From positions 36,467 through 100,466 of the forward strand of contig NZ_BIMH01000016.1 in the NCBI RefSeq assembly GCF_004000985.1: 64,000 bases of DNA. Reading direction: 5' to 3'. The number at the start of each line of letters is the position of its first letter. The stretch's first letter is position 1. Position numbers and translations under genes: made by a program. Of this stretch, positions 16,273 to 25,449 are shown one piece after another. Under the pieces are notes generated by a model, which worked only from the letters and a program-made list of their open reading frames with translations, had not been told where the DNA came from and ran no database searches. This stretch comes from Paenibacillus validus NBRC 15382. GTDB lineage: Bacteria > Bacillota > Bacilli > Paenibacillales > NBRC-103111.

Positions 16273-17370
16273 ATGATCAGAGAGCTTACAGTGGACCTCG
16301 GAGACAGATCGTATCCGATCTATATCGGGCAAGGGCTGCTCCATGATATTGCCGTTTATTTAACGAAACACGGGATTTCCAAAGCGTCTCCGCTGTTAGT
16401 CGTTACGGACTCTCATGTAGCCAAGCATCATTTGGCTGCGGTTCAACAACGTCTGGAGCAGGACGGCTTTCGAACGGCTGTTCATACCGTCGCTTCCGGC
16501 GAGAAGTCGAAGTCGCTGCGAGTGCTCGAAGACGTTGTGACGACTTGTCTGCAGGCGGGTTTGGACCGCAAGTCGACGATCATCGCGCTGGGCGGAGGCG
16601 TCGTCGGCGATTTGGCCGGATTTGTGGCGGCCAGTTATATGCGCGGCATTCGCTTCGTGCAAATCCCGACGACTATTCTGGCCCATGACAGCAGCGTCGG
16701 CGGTAAAGTGGCGGTCAACCATCCGCTCGCCAAAAATATTATCGGTGCGTTCCACCAGCCGGAGCTCGTATTATACGATACGACAACGTTGGGAACGCTT
16801 CCGGATCGCGACGTTCGTTCGGGTTTGTCCGAGATGATCAAGCACGGCTTGATCTGGGATGCCGAGTTTACCGCATGGTGCGAGGACAATGCCGATCGTC
16901 TCGTCGGCTTAGACCCGGAAGCGCTGCAATACGGCTTGTACAAGGGATGCAGCGTCAAAGCCGCGGTCGTGTCCCAGGACGAGCGGGAGAACGACCTGCG
17001 GGCGATTTTGAACCTTGGCCATACGATCGGACATGCGCTGGAAGCGGTAGCCGGATACAATGAGCTGCTACACGGGGAGGCGATCTCGATCGGGATGGTC
17101 GGCGCGGCCATGTTATCCGTGCGGCTCGGCAACCCCGAGTCCGTGTATACGACGACCGAGCGCATTTTCCGCAAATTCGGCTTGCCGACGCGGATTCCGG
17201 CGCATTTCGATACGGATGCCATTATGCGCGCAATGATGCACGATAAAAAGTTTAACGAAGGCAAGATGGTCTATATTGTCCCAACCGAAATCGGCAAAGT
17301 GGAAATTAACAAAAACGTATCTGCGGATCTCGTTCGAGACATCGTGGATCGCCTAAAACAGGAGGCTTGA
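16273..17370 (+). CDS. aroB: 3-Dehydroquinate synthase
   Basis: 365 residues. NAD- and metal-dependent enzyme of the second shikimate step, converting DAHP to 3-dehydroquinate. Seen: the NAD-binding ALGGGVVGDLAGFVAASYMRG near residue 103, QIPTTILAHDSSVGGK, and the metal-binding NLGHTIGHALE and HGEAISIGM segments. ATG 16273 sits eight bases after AGGTGAG. It follows aroC by 16 bases and is followed by aroH after 4 bases. Confidence 0.96.
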   Translation: MIRELTVDLGDRSYPIYIGQGLLHDIAVYLTKHGISKASPLLVVTDSHVAKHHLAAVQQRLEQDGFRTAVHTVASGEKSKSLRVLEDVVTTCLQAGLDRKSTIIALGGGVVGDLAGFVAASYMRGIRFVQIPTTILAHDSSVGGKVAVNHPLAKNIIGAFHQPELVLYDTTTLGTLPDRDVRSGLSEMIKHGLIWDAEFTAWCEDNADRLVGLDPEALQYGLYKGCSVKAAVVSQDERENDLRAILNLGHTIGHALEAVAGYNELLHGEAISIGMVGAAMLSVRLGNPESVYTTTERIFRKFGLPTRIPAHFDTDAIMRAMMHDKKFNEGKMVYIVPTEIGKVEINKNVSADLVRDIVDRLKQEA

Positions 17371-17374
17371 CGGC

Positions 17375-17752
17375 ATGTTTGTACGGGGAGTTCGCGGTGC
17401 GATTACGGTGGAGCATAACGATGAGAAAGAAATTTTGTCGGCAACGAACGAGTTGCTGAATCAAATCATCCTCGAGAACGGCATCGTTCCGGATGAGATT
17501 GCCAGCGTGTTCGTCACCGTTACGCAAGACTTGACAGCTACGTTCCCGGCGCGCACGATACGTCAAATGGAAGGCTGGGAGCTTGTTCCGTTGATGTGCT
17601 CGGTGGAAATTCCGGTGGAGGGCGCCCTGCCCAAATGTATCCGCTTGATGGTGATGATCAACACGGACAAGAAACAGGATGAAGTGAAACACGTTTATTT
17701 GAAAAATGCGATGCGTTTGCGTCCGGACTTATCCAAATTGACAAAATCATAA
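17375..17752 (+). CDS. aroH: Chorismate mutase, AroH type
   Basis: 125 residues, the monofunctional trimeric AroH-class enzyme turning chorismate into prephenate for Phe and Tyr. The N-terminus MFVRGVRGAITVEHND, the TVTQDLTATFPARTIR stretch and PLMCSVEIPVEGALPKCIR are typical. ATG 17375 follows AGGAGG. The trp promoter starts inside its last codons (TTGACA at 17738), so the aro and trp units are butted together. Confidence 0.96.
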   Translation: MFVRGVRGAITVEHNDEKEILSATNELLNQIILENGIVPDEIASVFVTVTQDLTATFPARTIRQMEGWELVPLMCSVEIPVEGALPKCIRLMVMINTDKKQDEVKHVYLKNAMRLRPDLSKLTKS

Positions 17753-17767
17753 TTGAGGTAGTATAGT
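17738..17767 (+). promoter_or_regulatory. Sigma-A promoter of the trp operon
   Basis: TTGACA (17738-17743), 18-base spacer, TATAGT (17762-17767), overlapping the 3' end of aroH. The transcript should start near 17774, about seven bases before the leader hairpin. Confidence 0.8.
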
Positions 17768-17780
17768 TGAAAGTAATCAG

Positions 17781-17797
17781 CCGGTGAGAGTCGCCGG
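17781..17797 (+). promoter_or_regulatory. 5' stem-loop of the trp leader
   Basis: CCGGTG (17781-17786) pairs with CGCCGG (17792-17797), with one G-U, around a five-base AGAGT loop. B. subtilis has an analogous 5' stem-loop just ahead of the TRAP site that assists TRAP binding. Confidence 0.6.
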
Positions 17798-17800
17798 GTG

Positions 17801-17854
17801 CAGACGAGCCGAGTAGAGTATAGCCGAGTTTAGCAGAGATGAGTCGAGTCCTAG
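17801..17854 (+). promoter_or_regulatory. TRAP-binding site: eleven NAG triplets
   Basis: CAG 17801, GAG 17806, GAG 17811, GAG 17816, TAG 17821, GAG 17826, TAG 17831, GAG 17836, GAG 17841, GAG 17846, TAG 17852 (start positions). Spacers are two bases throughout except three before the last. Eleven repeats match the 11-subunit TRAP ring encoded at 7413. The first triplet is CAG rather than the preferred GAG/UAG. Confidence 0.93.
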
Positions 17855-17989
17855 CGTAATGAATCATGCGACCGAAGCGGAGCGCCCAGTTGCAGACAGA
17901 CCTGATGAGTTTTCATTAGGCTCTTTCCTTGCTTGTTTTCGTTCGCGTACCGTGGTTCGCTTTTTATGCATCGAAACCTGCTGAATACC

Positions 17990-18016
17990 GCCTCTACGTT
18001 CGCGTAGAGGCTTTTT
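17990..18016 (+). terminator. trp operon attenuator (terminator)
   Basis: A 9-bp perfect stem GCCTCTACG (17990-17998) / CGTAGAGGC (18003-18011) closed by a TTCG tetraloop and followed by T5. Its 5' arm is also complementary to part of the TRAP site (GTAGAG, 17813-17818) and to the trpE ribosome-binding region (GTAGAGG, 18065-18071). The rest of the 331-base gap 17753-18083 holds the leader hairpin, the TRAP site and a further CCTGATGA/TCATTAGG hairpin at 17901-17920. Confidence 0.88.
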
Positions 18017-18083
18017 ATTTTGCATCTAACGGCACAAGTTTTGTCCAAGATGAGTGGAAGACGAGTAGAGGAGAGATGAAGCG

Positions 18084-19625
18084 ATGTACACACCGGAAGC
18101 CAAAGAGGTCATCCGTCTCGCGAAAGAGTATAACTTGATCCCTGTGGCCCGCACGTTAATGGCCGACACGGAGACGCCGATCCGCGTGTTCCAGCACTTT
18201 TACGAAGAACGGCGTTCATTCCTTCTGGAAAGCGTGGAGGGCGGTGTGAAGTGGGCGCGTTATTCGTTCATCGGAACGGATCCGTTCATGATGATTCGTG
18301 CGAAGCACGGCGAAACGGTGATCGAAGGGCCGGAAGGGACGAAAACCGTGCAGGAGAAGCCGCTCGAAGTGCTGAAAGGCTATCTTCGCGGCTTCCGCAG
18401 CCCTTCGCTGCCGGATTTGCCGCGCTTCACCGGCGGTGCGGTCGGCTTCTTCGGTTACGATCTGCTGCAGTATTATGAGAAGCTGCCGAAGCATCGTCAC
18501 GACGATATGCAGATGAACGACATCGAATTCATGTTCTGCGATCAGGTTATCGTATTCGATCACTTCAAACAACAGCTGAAGGTTATCGCCAACGTTCACG
18601 TGCCGCAGCATGGCACCGATGCCGATATTATGGCCGCGTATGAAGCGACCTGCGCGAAAATCGAGGCAACGATCGAGCGGCTTCGCCGGCCGCTGCCGGC
18701 GCTCTCGATGTCGCACCGGGCGATTCCCGACGAAGTCGAGCTTGGCGAAATCAAGTCGAACTTGACGAAGGAACAGTTCATCTCGAACGTGAACCAGGCG
18801 AAAGAATACATTCGCGCCGGCGACATTTTCCAGGTGGTGCTGTCCCAGCGGTTCGAAATCGAAACGAAAGTATCGCCTCTTCAAGTGTATCGCATTCTGC
18901 GGACGATGAATCCGTCGCCCTACATGTACGTGTTGAAAATGGACGACGAGGTGATCGTCGGCACCTCCCCCGAGCTTCTCGTCCGCGTCGAAGATGACAA
19001 GGTGGAGACGCGGCCGATTGCCGGCACGCGGCCGCGCGGCAAGACGCCGGAGCAGGACCTGGCGCTCGAACAAGAGCTGCTTGCCGACGAGAAGGAACGC
19101 GCGGAGCACTTGATGCTGGTCGATCTCGGTCGGAACGACATCGGACGCGTGTCCGAGTTCGGTTCGGTCACATGCGATACCTTCATGCAAATTGAGCGTT
19201 ACTCGCACGTTATGCATATCGTTTCGAACGTTACCGGGAAAATGGCCAAGGATAAAGATTTCTACGACGCGTTCATCTCCTGCCTGCCGGCCGGTACCGT
19301 CTCCGGCGCGCCGAAGCTGCGCGCGATGGAAATCATCGCCGAGCTGGAGAATGAAGCCCGCGGAGCTTACGCCGGAGCGATCGGGTATCTTGGCTTTTCC
19401 GGCAATTTGGATACGTGCATTACGATTCGCACGATTATTTTCAAGAACGGCAAAGCTTACGTGCAGACGGGTGCGGGAATCGTGTGGGATTCCGTACCGG
19501 AGAGCGAATACCAGGAGACGGTCAATAAAGCGATGGGCATGCTGAAATCGATTCGTGTGGCGGAAGCGGTATTTGCGCCGGAAGCGCGAGAGTTTGCATG
19601 GATCAATCACGATTATTACGAGTAA
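18084..19625 (+). CDS. trpE: Anthranilate synthase component I
   Basis: 513 residues. With a glutamine amidotransferase subunit (TrpG, not in this window; in Bacillus it is in the folate operon) it makes anthranilate from chorismate. Seen: the Trp feedback-binding motif LLES near residue 48, PIAGTRPRGKT near residue 312, and the C-terminal chorismate-binding signature including VSGAPKLRAMEII. ATG 18084 uses AGAGGAGAG (18068-18076), which overlaps a sequence complementary to the attenuator arm. Expression should be controlled by TRAP at both transcription and translation. Confidence 0.97.
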   Translation: MYTPEAKEVIRLAKEYNLIPVARTLMADTETPIRVFQHFYEERRSFLLESVEGGVKWARYSFIGTDPFMMIRAKHGETVIEGPEGTKTVQEKPLEVLKGYLRGFRSPSLPDLPRFTGGAVGFFGYDLLQYYEKLPKHRHDDMQMNDIEFMFCDQVIVFDHFKQQLKVIANVHVPQHGTDADIMAAYEATCAKIEATIERLRRPLPALSMSHRAIPDEVELGEIKSNLTKEQFISNVNQAKEYIRAGDIFQVVLSQRFEIETKVSPLQVYRILRTMNPSPYMYVLKMDDEVIVGTSPELLVRVEDDKVETRPIAGTRPRGKTPEQDLALEQELLADEKERAEHLMLVDLGRNDIGRVSEFGSVTCDTFMQIERYSHVMHIVSNVTGKMAKDKDFYDAFISCLPAGTVSGAPKLRAMEIIAELENEARGAYAGAIGYLGFSGNLDTCITIRTIIFKNGKAYVQTGAGIVWDSVPESEYQETVNKAMGMLKSIRVAEAVFAPEAREFAWINHDYYE

Positions 19626-19657
19626 GGCGAGCGAAGCTGAGAGGAGCGGATACGAGG

Positions 19658-20701
19658 ATGGAAACGGCGACATTGACGGTGCAGCAAGCGATCCAAAAGA
19701 TGATCGGCTTGCAGCATTTGACGAGAGCGGAAGCGCGCGATGTGATGGACGTCATCATGGAAGGCGAAGCCACGGCGACACAGATCGGGGCGCTGCTGAC
19801 CGCACTGCGGATAAAAGGCGAAACGATCGAGGAAATTGCCGGCTTTGCCGAGACGATGCGCGCCAAATCGAACCGCGTGCAAACCGGGCAGACGAATCTG
19901 CTCGATACGTGCGGGACAGGCGGGGATGGTGCCGATACGTTCAACATCTCGACGACAGCGGCGATCGTAGCGGCGGCCGGCGGCATCCGCGTAGCGAAAC
20001 ACGGCAATCGTGCGATGTCCAGCAAGAGCGGCAGCGCGGACGTGCTGGAGGCGCTCGGCGTCAACATTCAATTGAATCAGGAGCAGGCGGCTTTGTGCCT
20101 GGAGCGCGTCGGTATTTGCTTTATGTTCGCGCAGCTTTATCACCAATCGATGAAGCATGTTGCCGGACCGCGCCGGGAGCTGGGCTTCCGTACCGTCTTC
20201 AATCTGCTCGGGCCCCTGACGAACCCGGCCGGGGCGGACCGGCAGGTGCTTGGGATATTCGACCGCGGCAAGACGGAAACGATTGCCCACGTCATGCAGG
20301 CGCTTGGCGTGAAGCGCGCTTTGGTCGTCGCCAGCCTGGACGGTCTCGATGAAATCAGCGTCTCCGACGCGACACAGGTGACCGAGTTGAAAGACGGCGA
20401 CATTCGCACGTTTGAAGTGACGCCTGAAGAGCTGGGGCTGTCTCGTTATAAGATGAAAGATGTTGTCGGCGGAGACGCGAAGACGAATGCGGGCATTATC
20501 CGCGATATCGTATCCGGCAGCCGGGGCGCATGCCGGGATATCGTGCTGGCTAACGCCGGAGCTTGCTTCTATGTAACCGGCAAAGCCGACTCGCTCCGCC
20601 ATGGGGTAGAGCTGGCTGCAGCGGCGATAGACAGCGGCGCGGCCAAGCTGAAGCTGGACCAACTAGTTCAATTTACGGGAGACGTGAGCCATGTTTCTTG
20701 A
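19658..20701 (+). CDS. trpD: Anthranilate phosphoribosyltransferase
   Basis: 347 residues. It transfers phosphoribosyl from PRPP to anthranilate. The PRPP-binding GTGGDGADTFNIST near residue 86 and KHGNRAMSSKSGSADVLEALG near residue 114 are canonical. ATG 19658 follows GAGGAG (19641-19646); earlier in-frame starts lie within trpE. It overlaps trpC by 11 bases. Confidence 0.96.
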   Translation: METATLTVQQAIQKMIGLQHLTRAEARDVMDVIMEGEATATQIGALLTALRIKGETIEEIAGFAETMRAKSNRVQTGQTNLLDTCGTGGDGADTFNISTTAAIVAAAGGIRVAKHGNRAMSSKSGSADVLEALGVNIQLNQEQAALCLERVGICFMFAQLYHQSMKHVAGPRRELGFRTVFNLLGPLTNPAGADRQVLGIFDRGKTETIAHVMQALGVKRALVVASLDGLDEISVSDATQVTELKDGDIRTFEVTPEELGLSRYKMKDVVGGDAKTNAGIIRDIVSGSRGACRDIVLANAGACFYVTGKADSLRHGVELAAAAIDSGAAKLKLDQLVQFTGDVSHVS

Positions 20702-21500
20702 TCGAATCGTTGCGACGAAACGCGAAGAGGTCGCTTTATTAAAGGAATCGGTAACGATCGCCGAAATGGAGAAGCAGATCGCCGGTCTGGCGCCGTGCGC
20801 CGGGTTCGAGCGCGCGTTAAGTACGGGCCGGAGACGCCCGATGGGGCTTATCGCGGAAGTGAAGAAGGCCTCGCCTTCCAAGGGGTTGATCCGCGAGGAC
20901 TTCGATCCTGTCGGTTTGGCGCAAGCCTATGAAGCGGCGGGAGCGGATTGCATCTCCGTATTGACCGACGCGCCGTACTTTCAAGGCGCAAACGATTATT
21001 TGAGCCGCGTTCGGCAGGCGGTGAACGTACCGCTGCTGCGCAAGGATTTTACGATCGATCCGCTGCAAATTTACGAAGCCCGCTGCATCGGAGCGGACGC
21101 GATCTTATTGATTGCGGCCATTCTGACGACGGAGCAATTGCGCGACTTCCAGGCGATTGCCCGTTCGATCGGACTGGATGTCTTGATTGAGGTGCACGAC
21201 CGCGAGGAGCTGGATCGCGTGCTGACGCTTGGGCCATCGATGGTCGGCATCAACAACCGGAACTTGCAAACGTTCGTCACCGACCTTGTGACGACGGAAG
21301 AGCTCGTTCGCTATATTCCGAGCGGTGTGACGGTCGTCAGCGAAAGCGGCATTATGCAGGCGGCCGAAATCGGCCGGCTGCAATCGGCAGGCGCCCATGC
21401 GGTGCTGGTCGGTGAATATTTCATGCGTCAGCCCGACGTAACGGAAGCGGTGCACGGCTTGATGGGCCCGCTGAGCGGCGCTGCGTTGTCCAAGGAGTGA
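20691..21500 (+). CDS. trpC: Indole-3-glycerol phosphate synthase
   Basis: 269 residues, a TIM barrel that decarboxylates and cyclises CdRP to indole-3-glycerol phosphate. Seen: IAEVKKASPSKGLI near residue 54 (catalytic Lys), LLRKDFTIDPLQIYEAR near residue 115, and GINNRNLQTFVTDL near residue 184. ATG 20691 lies inside the end of trpD, indicating translational coupling. Confidence 0.96.
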   Translation: MFLDRIVATKREEVALLKESVTIAEMEKQIAGLAPCAGFERALSTGRRRPMGLIAEVKKASPSKGLIREDFDPVGLAQAYEAAGADCISVLTDAPYFQGANDYLSRVRQAVNVPLLRKDFTIDPLQIYEARCIGADAILLIAAILTTEQLRDFQAIARSIGLDVLIEVHDREELDRVLTLGPSMVGINNRNLQTFVTDLVTTEELVRYIPSGVTVVSESGIMQAAEIGRLQSAGAHAVLVGEYFMRQPDVTEAVHGLMGPLSGAALSKE

Positions 21501-21507
21501 GCGGAAG

Positions 21508-22215
21508 ATGGCCTTGGTGAAAATATGCGGGCTGCAAACGCCGGATTTGGCTGCCGAGGTGGCCAGGCTCCCCGTCGACTACGTCGGCTTCGTGTTTGCC
21601 CGAAGCAAACGGCAGGTGAGCGCGGCGCAGGCGGGCGCGATGATCGCCGCGATGCGGGAAGCCAGCCCGGAGAGGCGCGTGAAAGCGGCCGGCGTGTTCG
21701 TCAATCCGGCGCTGGAGGAATTGGATGCCGTACTCCGGGAGGCGCCGCTTGACGTGCTGCAGCTGCACGGGCAAGAAACGCCCGACTACTGCCACACGGT
21801 GAAGGAGCGCTACCCCGGCGTGGAAGTGATAAAGGCCTTCTCTTTGCCGCATGAAGCCGCGGCAGCGGGGGACGGACCGTCCGGGGCAGGGCCGGATGTT
21901 TCGGCGATAGCCGATCGCTTTAACCCTTATCTCGGGACGATAGACGGGATTTTGCTCGATACGCTCGATCCCTTATACGGCGGCGGTTCGGGCAAGACGT
22001 TCGCCTGGCATGTCATTCCGTCCTATCTGGCGTGGAGCCGCGAAGCGGGAATTCCGCTGCTCGTGGCCGGAGGCTTGCGGCCGGATAACGTGGGCAGCCT
22101 GCTGGACGCTTACCATCCCGACGGGGTTGACGTTTCCAGCGGGGTGGAAACCGACGGGGCCAAAGATCTGATGAAAATAAAGACGTTCGTCGAAAGGGTG
22201 AAATCGATTGTTTAA
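21508..22215 (+). CDS. trpF: Phosphoribosylanthranilate isomerase
   Basis: 235 residues, a TIM-barrel isomerase. Seen: [10 protein letters not shown] at the N-terminus, [14 protein letters not shown], and the C-terminal [27 protein letters not shown] phosphate-binding region (described in part). It is slightly longer than the usual 200-220 residues because of an insert, roughly residues 115-145, rich in Ala/Gly. It overlaps trpB by 8 bases. Confidence 0.95.
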   Translation: MALVKICGLQTPDLAAEVARLPVDYVGFVFARSKRQVSAAQAGAMIAAMREASPERRVKAAGVFVNPALEELDAVLREAPLDVLQLHGQETPDYCHTVKERYPGVEVIKAFSLPHEAAAAGDGPSGAGPDVSAIADRFNPYLGTIDGILLDTLDPLYGGGSGKTFAWHVIPSYLAWSREAGIPLLVAGGLRPDNVGSLLDAYHPDGVDVSSGVETDGAKDLMKIKTFVERVKSIV

Positions 22216-23413
22216 CGGTCCTGATGAGCATGGCCGCTTCGGTAAATTCGGGGGACGCTACGTCCCGGAAACGCTGATGAATGCGTTGATCGAGCTGGAG
22301 CAAGCCTTCAAAACGTATACGAAGGAAGACAAGTTCAAAGAAGAGCTTCACTACTGGCTGCATCGTTATTCCGGCCGTCCGACGTCGCTTTATTATGCCG
22401 GACGCTTGTCCGAGCAGCTTGGCGGCGCCAAAATTTATTTGAAGCGCGAAGATTTGAACCATACGGGCGCGCACAAAATCAACAACGCCCTAGGACAAGG
22501 GCTGCTCGCCAAATGGATGGGCAAAACGAAAATTATCGCCGAGACGGGCGCAGGCCAGCACGGCGTCGCGACGGCAACGGTTGCCGCCTTATTCGGCTTC
22601 GAATGCAAGGTGTTCATGGGCGAAGAGGACATTAAGCGTCAGCAGCTCAACGTGTTCCGGATGAACCTGCTGGGCACTGAAGTCGTGCCCGTCACTTCGG
22701 GGACGCGCACCCTGAAGGACGCTTGCAACGAAACACTGCGTTACTGGGTAAGCCACGTTGACGATACGTACTACATTTTGGGCTCGGCCACTGGACCTCA
22801 TCCTTATCCGCTTATGGTGCGCGATTTCCAACGGATCATCGGAGACGAATCGCGCAAACAAATTCTTGAGCTGGAAGGACGTCTGCCGGATATGGTCATT
22901 GCCGCGGTAGGCGGAGGCAGCAACGCAATCGGTATGTTCTATCCGTTCATCGGAGATGAGAACGTGCGTTTGGTCGGCGTGGAAGCCGCCGGGCACGGGG
23001 TGGAGACGGAGAAGCATGCCGCAACGATGACGCGCGGGACGAAGGGGGTCTTCCAAGGCTCGTACAGTTATTTGCTGCAGGACGAGTATGGTCAGGTGCA
23101 GGAAGCGCATTCGATCTCCGCGGGTCTCGATTATCCGGGCATCGGTCCGGAGCATTCGCACTTGAAGGATACCGGGCGCGCCGAGTACGTACCGATTTCC
23201 GATCAGGAAGCGCTGGACGCCTTGCAGCTGCTCAGCCGTACGGAAGGCATCATCCCGGCGCTTGAGAGCGCGCACGCCATTGCCGAGACGATCAAACGCG
23301 CACCGCAGCTCGGCAAAGATCAGATCATTGTCGTAAGCTTGTCCGGACGCGGTGACAAGGACGTTGAGGCGATCATGTCCTATTTGGGAGGGAACGCGCA
23401 TGAATCGCATTGA
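22208..23413 (+). CDS. trpB: Tryptophan synthase beta chain
   Basis: 401 residues. PLP-dependent condensation of indole with serine. Seen: [14 protein letters not shown] at the N-terminus, the PLP lysine in [13 protein letters not shown] near residue 89, and the phosphate cup GGGSNAIG near residue 236. The start is TTG 22208 with GAAAGGGTG upstream, and it overlaps the trpF end. TrpB1 type, expected to pair with trpA. Confidence 0.97.
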   Translation: MFNGPDEHGRFGKFGGRYVPETLMNALIELEQAFKTYTKEDKFKEELHYWLHRYSGRPTSLYYAGRLSEQLGGAKIYLKREDLNHTGAHKINNALGQGLLAKWMGKTKIIAETGAGQHGVATATVAALFGFECKVFMGEEDIKRQQLNVFRMNLLGTEVVPVTSGTRTLKDACNETLRYWVSHVDDTYYILGSATGPHPYPLMVRDFQRIIGDESRKQILELEGRLPDMVIAAVGGGSNAIGMFYPFIGDENVRLVGVEAAGHGVETEKHAATMTRGTKGVFQGSYSYLLQDEYGQVQEAHSISAGLDYPGIGPEHSHLKDTGRAEYVPISDQEALDALQLLSRTEGIIPALESAHAIAETIKRAPQLGKDQIIVVSLSGRGDKDVEAIMSYLGGNAHESH

Positions 23414-24209
23414 CCAGAAGTTTGCCGAATTGCGTGAGAAGAAGCAGTCCGGGTTTATTCCGTTCATCTCGGTCGGCGATCCGGATTTGCGGACGTCCGT
23501 CGATATCGTCAAAACATTGGAGGAAGCGGGAGCGGCCATGGTGGAGCTGGGCGTTCCGTATTCCGATCCGCTAGCGGACGGACCTGTCATTCAACGCTCC
23601 TCGCTGCGCGCGCTGCAAGGCGGCCGCATCTCCATTCTCGACTGCATTCAGGTGGCGAAACAGGCGCGCAGCGAAGGCTGCGAGCTGCCGTTCATCTTGT
23701 TCACCTATTTTAATCCGGTATTGCAAACCGGGCTCGAACGCATATTCCCGCTGCTGCAGGAGAGCGATATCAGCGGTTTGATCATCCCCGACCTGCCGAT
23801 GGAGGAGGACGAGGAGGTGCGTGCGATGGCCGCGCAGTATGGCATCCACTTGATACCGCTTGTCGCCCCGACGTCCAAAGAACGCGTACAGCGAATCGTT
23901 TCCCGCGCAAGCGGCTTCGTCTACTGCGTATCGTCGCTTGGGGTGACGGGCACGCGCACGGAGTTCCATACGGGGATCGACGAGTTCCTGAGCACGGTGA
24001 AGGCTTCGACCGATTTGCCGGTCGCCATCGGCTTCGGCATTTCGAACAACGAGCAGTTTAAGCGTTTCTCAGGGGTTTGCGACGGTATCGTCGTCGGCAG
24101 CGCGTTGGTCCGGCAGATCGAAGAGGCGCTGCCTCAGCTTACCGATCCGAACGCCAAATCGGAAGGACTCTTGCAAATTCGCAATTTCGTCAAAGCCTTG
24201 ATCGAATAA
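23400..24209 (+). CDS. trpA: Tryptophan synthase alpha chain
   Basis: 269 residues, a TIM barrel cleaving indole-3-glycerol phosphate. It carries the signature [20 protein letters not shown] with the catalytic Glu and Asp, and a C-terminal IGFGISNN phosphate-binding motif. ATG 23400 follows GGGAGGGA and overlaps trpB by 14 bases. It ends the trpEDCFBA block; hisC follows after 139 bases. Confidence 0.96.
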   Translation: MNRIDQKFAELREKKQSGFIPFISVGDPDLRTSVDIVKTLEEAGAAMVELGVPYSDPLADGPVIQRSSLRALQGGRISILDCIQVAKQARSEGCELPFILFTYFNPVLQTGLERIFPLLQESDISGLIIPDLPMEEDEEVRAMAAQYGIHLIPLVAPTSKERVQRIVSRASGFVYCVSSLGVTGTRTEFHTGIDEFLSTVKASTDLPVAIGFGISNNEQFKRFSGVCDGIVVGSALVRQIEEALPQLTDPNAKSEGLLQIRNFVKALIE

Positions 24210-24303
24210 ACGAAACCCGATGGGCCTGCTTCGTAAACGGCAATGCCGGTGAGCCTTTATATAATGCTTAACATTTAGCCGCAGTTATGAGAGAATTGAT
24301 AGG

Positions 24304-24319
24304 GAACTGGTCCCAGTTC
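24304..24319 (+). promoter_or_regulatory. Inverted repeat before hisC
   Basis: GAACTGG (24304-24310) and CCAGTTC (24313-24319), a perfect 7-bp repeat with a two-base centre, 30 bases before the hisC start. A TATAAT box lies at 24260-24265 without a convincing -35. It could be an operator or a small RNA hairpin; no T-run follows. Confidence 0.4.
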
Positions 24320-24348
24320 GGATTATGATCGATGAGGTGACTTACGAA

Positions 24349-25449
24349 GTGAAGCCTAAACAAAATATTATGCATCTTCCCGTCTATCAACCGGGCAAAC
24401 CGATTGACGAAGTGAAGCGGGAGCTCGGTCTGACCGAGGTCATTAAGCTCGCGTCCAACGAAAATCCGTTCGGCTGCTCGCCGAAAGCGAAGGAAGCGAT
24501 TATTGCCGCCGTCGAACAAACGAGCATTTATCCCGACGGCGGAGCCGTCGAGTTGACTCAAGCGGTAGCGGCCGAGCTCGGCGTGCAGCCGAACCAAATT
24601 ATTTTCGGCGCAGGCTCGGACGAAGTTATTCTGATGATCGCCCGTGCGTTCCTGACGCCGCAGGACGAGACCATTGCCGCTTTCCCTACATTCCCGCAGT
24701 ACAAGCATAATGCCGAGGTGGAGGGGGCGACCGTGATCGAGGTTTCCGTCGATGCGGACGGGAAGCACGACCTCGGAGCGATGCTGGCGAAGGTGAACGA
24801 GCGTACGAAGATCGTCTGGATTTGTAATCCGAACAATCCGACAGGGACGATACTGAACGAGCAAGAAATCGTTTCGTTCTTGGATGCCGTTCCGGATCAT
24901 GTGATGGTTGTGCTCGATGAAGCATACGTCGAATACACGGTAAACGGACAATTTCCGGACAGCATCGCGCTGCTGAATAAGTATAAAAACATCGTCGTGC
25001 TGCGCACGTTCTCCAAAATATTCGGCCTGGCTTCGCTGCGGATCGGATATGGCGTCGGTCACCCGGACGTCATCCGTTCCGTCAATCAAGTGCGCGAGCC
25101 GTTCAATACGACGAGTTACGCGCAGAAAGCGGCGCTGGCTGCGGTGAAAGATAAAGCGTTCATCGAATTTTGCCGTGACGCAAACGCCAAGGGCATTGCG
25201 CAGCTGACCGCTGCCTTCGATGAAATGGGCCTGCCGTATTTCGACGCGAACGGCAACTTCATTATGGTTGATGTCAAGCGTCCGGGGAATGACGTATTCC
25301 AAAGCCTTCTGCGCCAAGGTATCATTGTCCGCCATGACCCGAGCTGGGGTTATCCGACCATGATTCGGGTAACGGTAGGCAGCGAAGAACAGAACGACAA
25401 GTTTGTAGACGCGCTTAAGCTGGCGCTCCGTGAAGTGGCGGTTTCATGA
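24349..25449 (+). CDS. hisC: Histidinol-phosphate aminotransferase
   Basis: 366 residues, class-I/II PLP aminotransferase. In Bacillus HisC serves both histidine and Tyr/Phe synthesis, which explains its place between trp and tyrA. Seen: KLASNENPFGCSPKAKEA near residue 36, NNPTGT, and the PLP lysine in TFSKIFGLASLRIGYG. GTG 24349 is preferred because GAGGTGA (24334-24340) is at the right distance; ATG 24325 has no ribosome-binding site. It overlaps tyrA by 4 bases. Confidence 0.94.
   Translation: MKPKQNIMHLPVYQPGKPIDEVKRELGLTEVIKLASNENPFGCSPKAKEAIIAAVEQTSIYPDGGAVELTQAVAAELGVQPNQIIFGAGSDEVILMIARAFLTPQDETIAAFPTFPQYKHNAEVEGATVIEVSVDADGKHDLGAMLAKVNERTKIVWICNPNNPTGTILNEQEIVSFLDAVPDHVMVVLDEAYVEYTVNGQFPDSIALLNKYKNIVVLRTFSKIFGLASLRIGYGVGHPDVIRSVNQVREPFNTTSYAQKAALAAVKDKAFIEFCRDANAKGIAQLTAAFDEMGLPYFDANGNFIMVDVKRPGNDVFQSLLRQGIIVRHDPSWGYPTMIRVTVGSEEQNDKFVDALKLALREVAVS

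Noticed and set aside
17901..17920. CCTGATGA/TCATTAGG hairpin as a second trp terminator
   Set aside because: The stem is only 8 bp with one G-U and is followed by CTCTTTCC rather than a T-run. It may help fold the leader but is a poor terminator.
18216..19673. 485-codon open frame on the - strand opposite trpE
   Set aside because: It mirrors the trpE codon bias, has no ribosome-binding site and reads as Arg/His-rich low-quality protein. Many similar long antisense frames occur across this GC-rich window.
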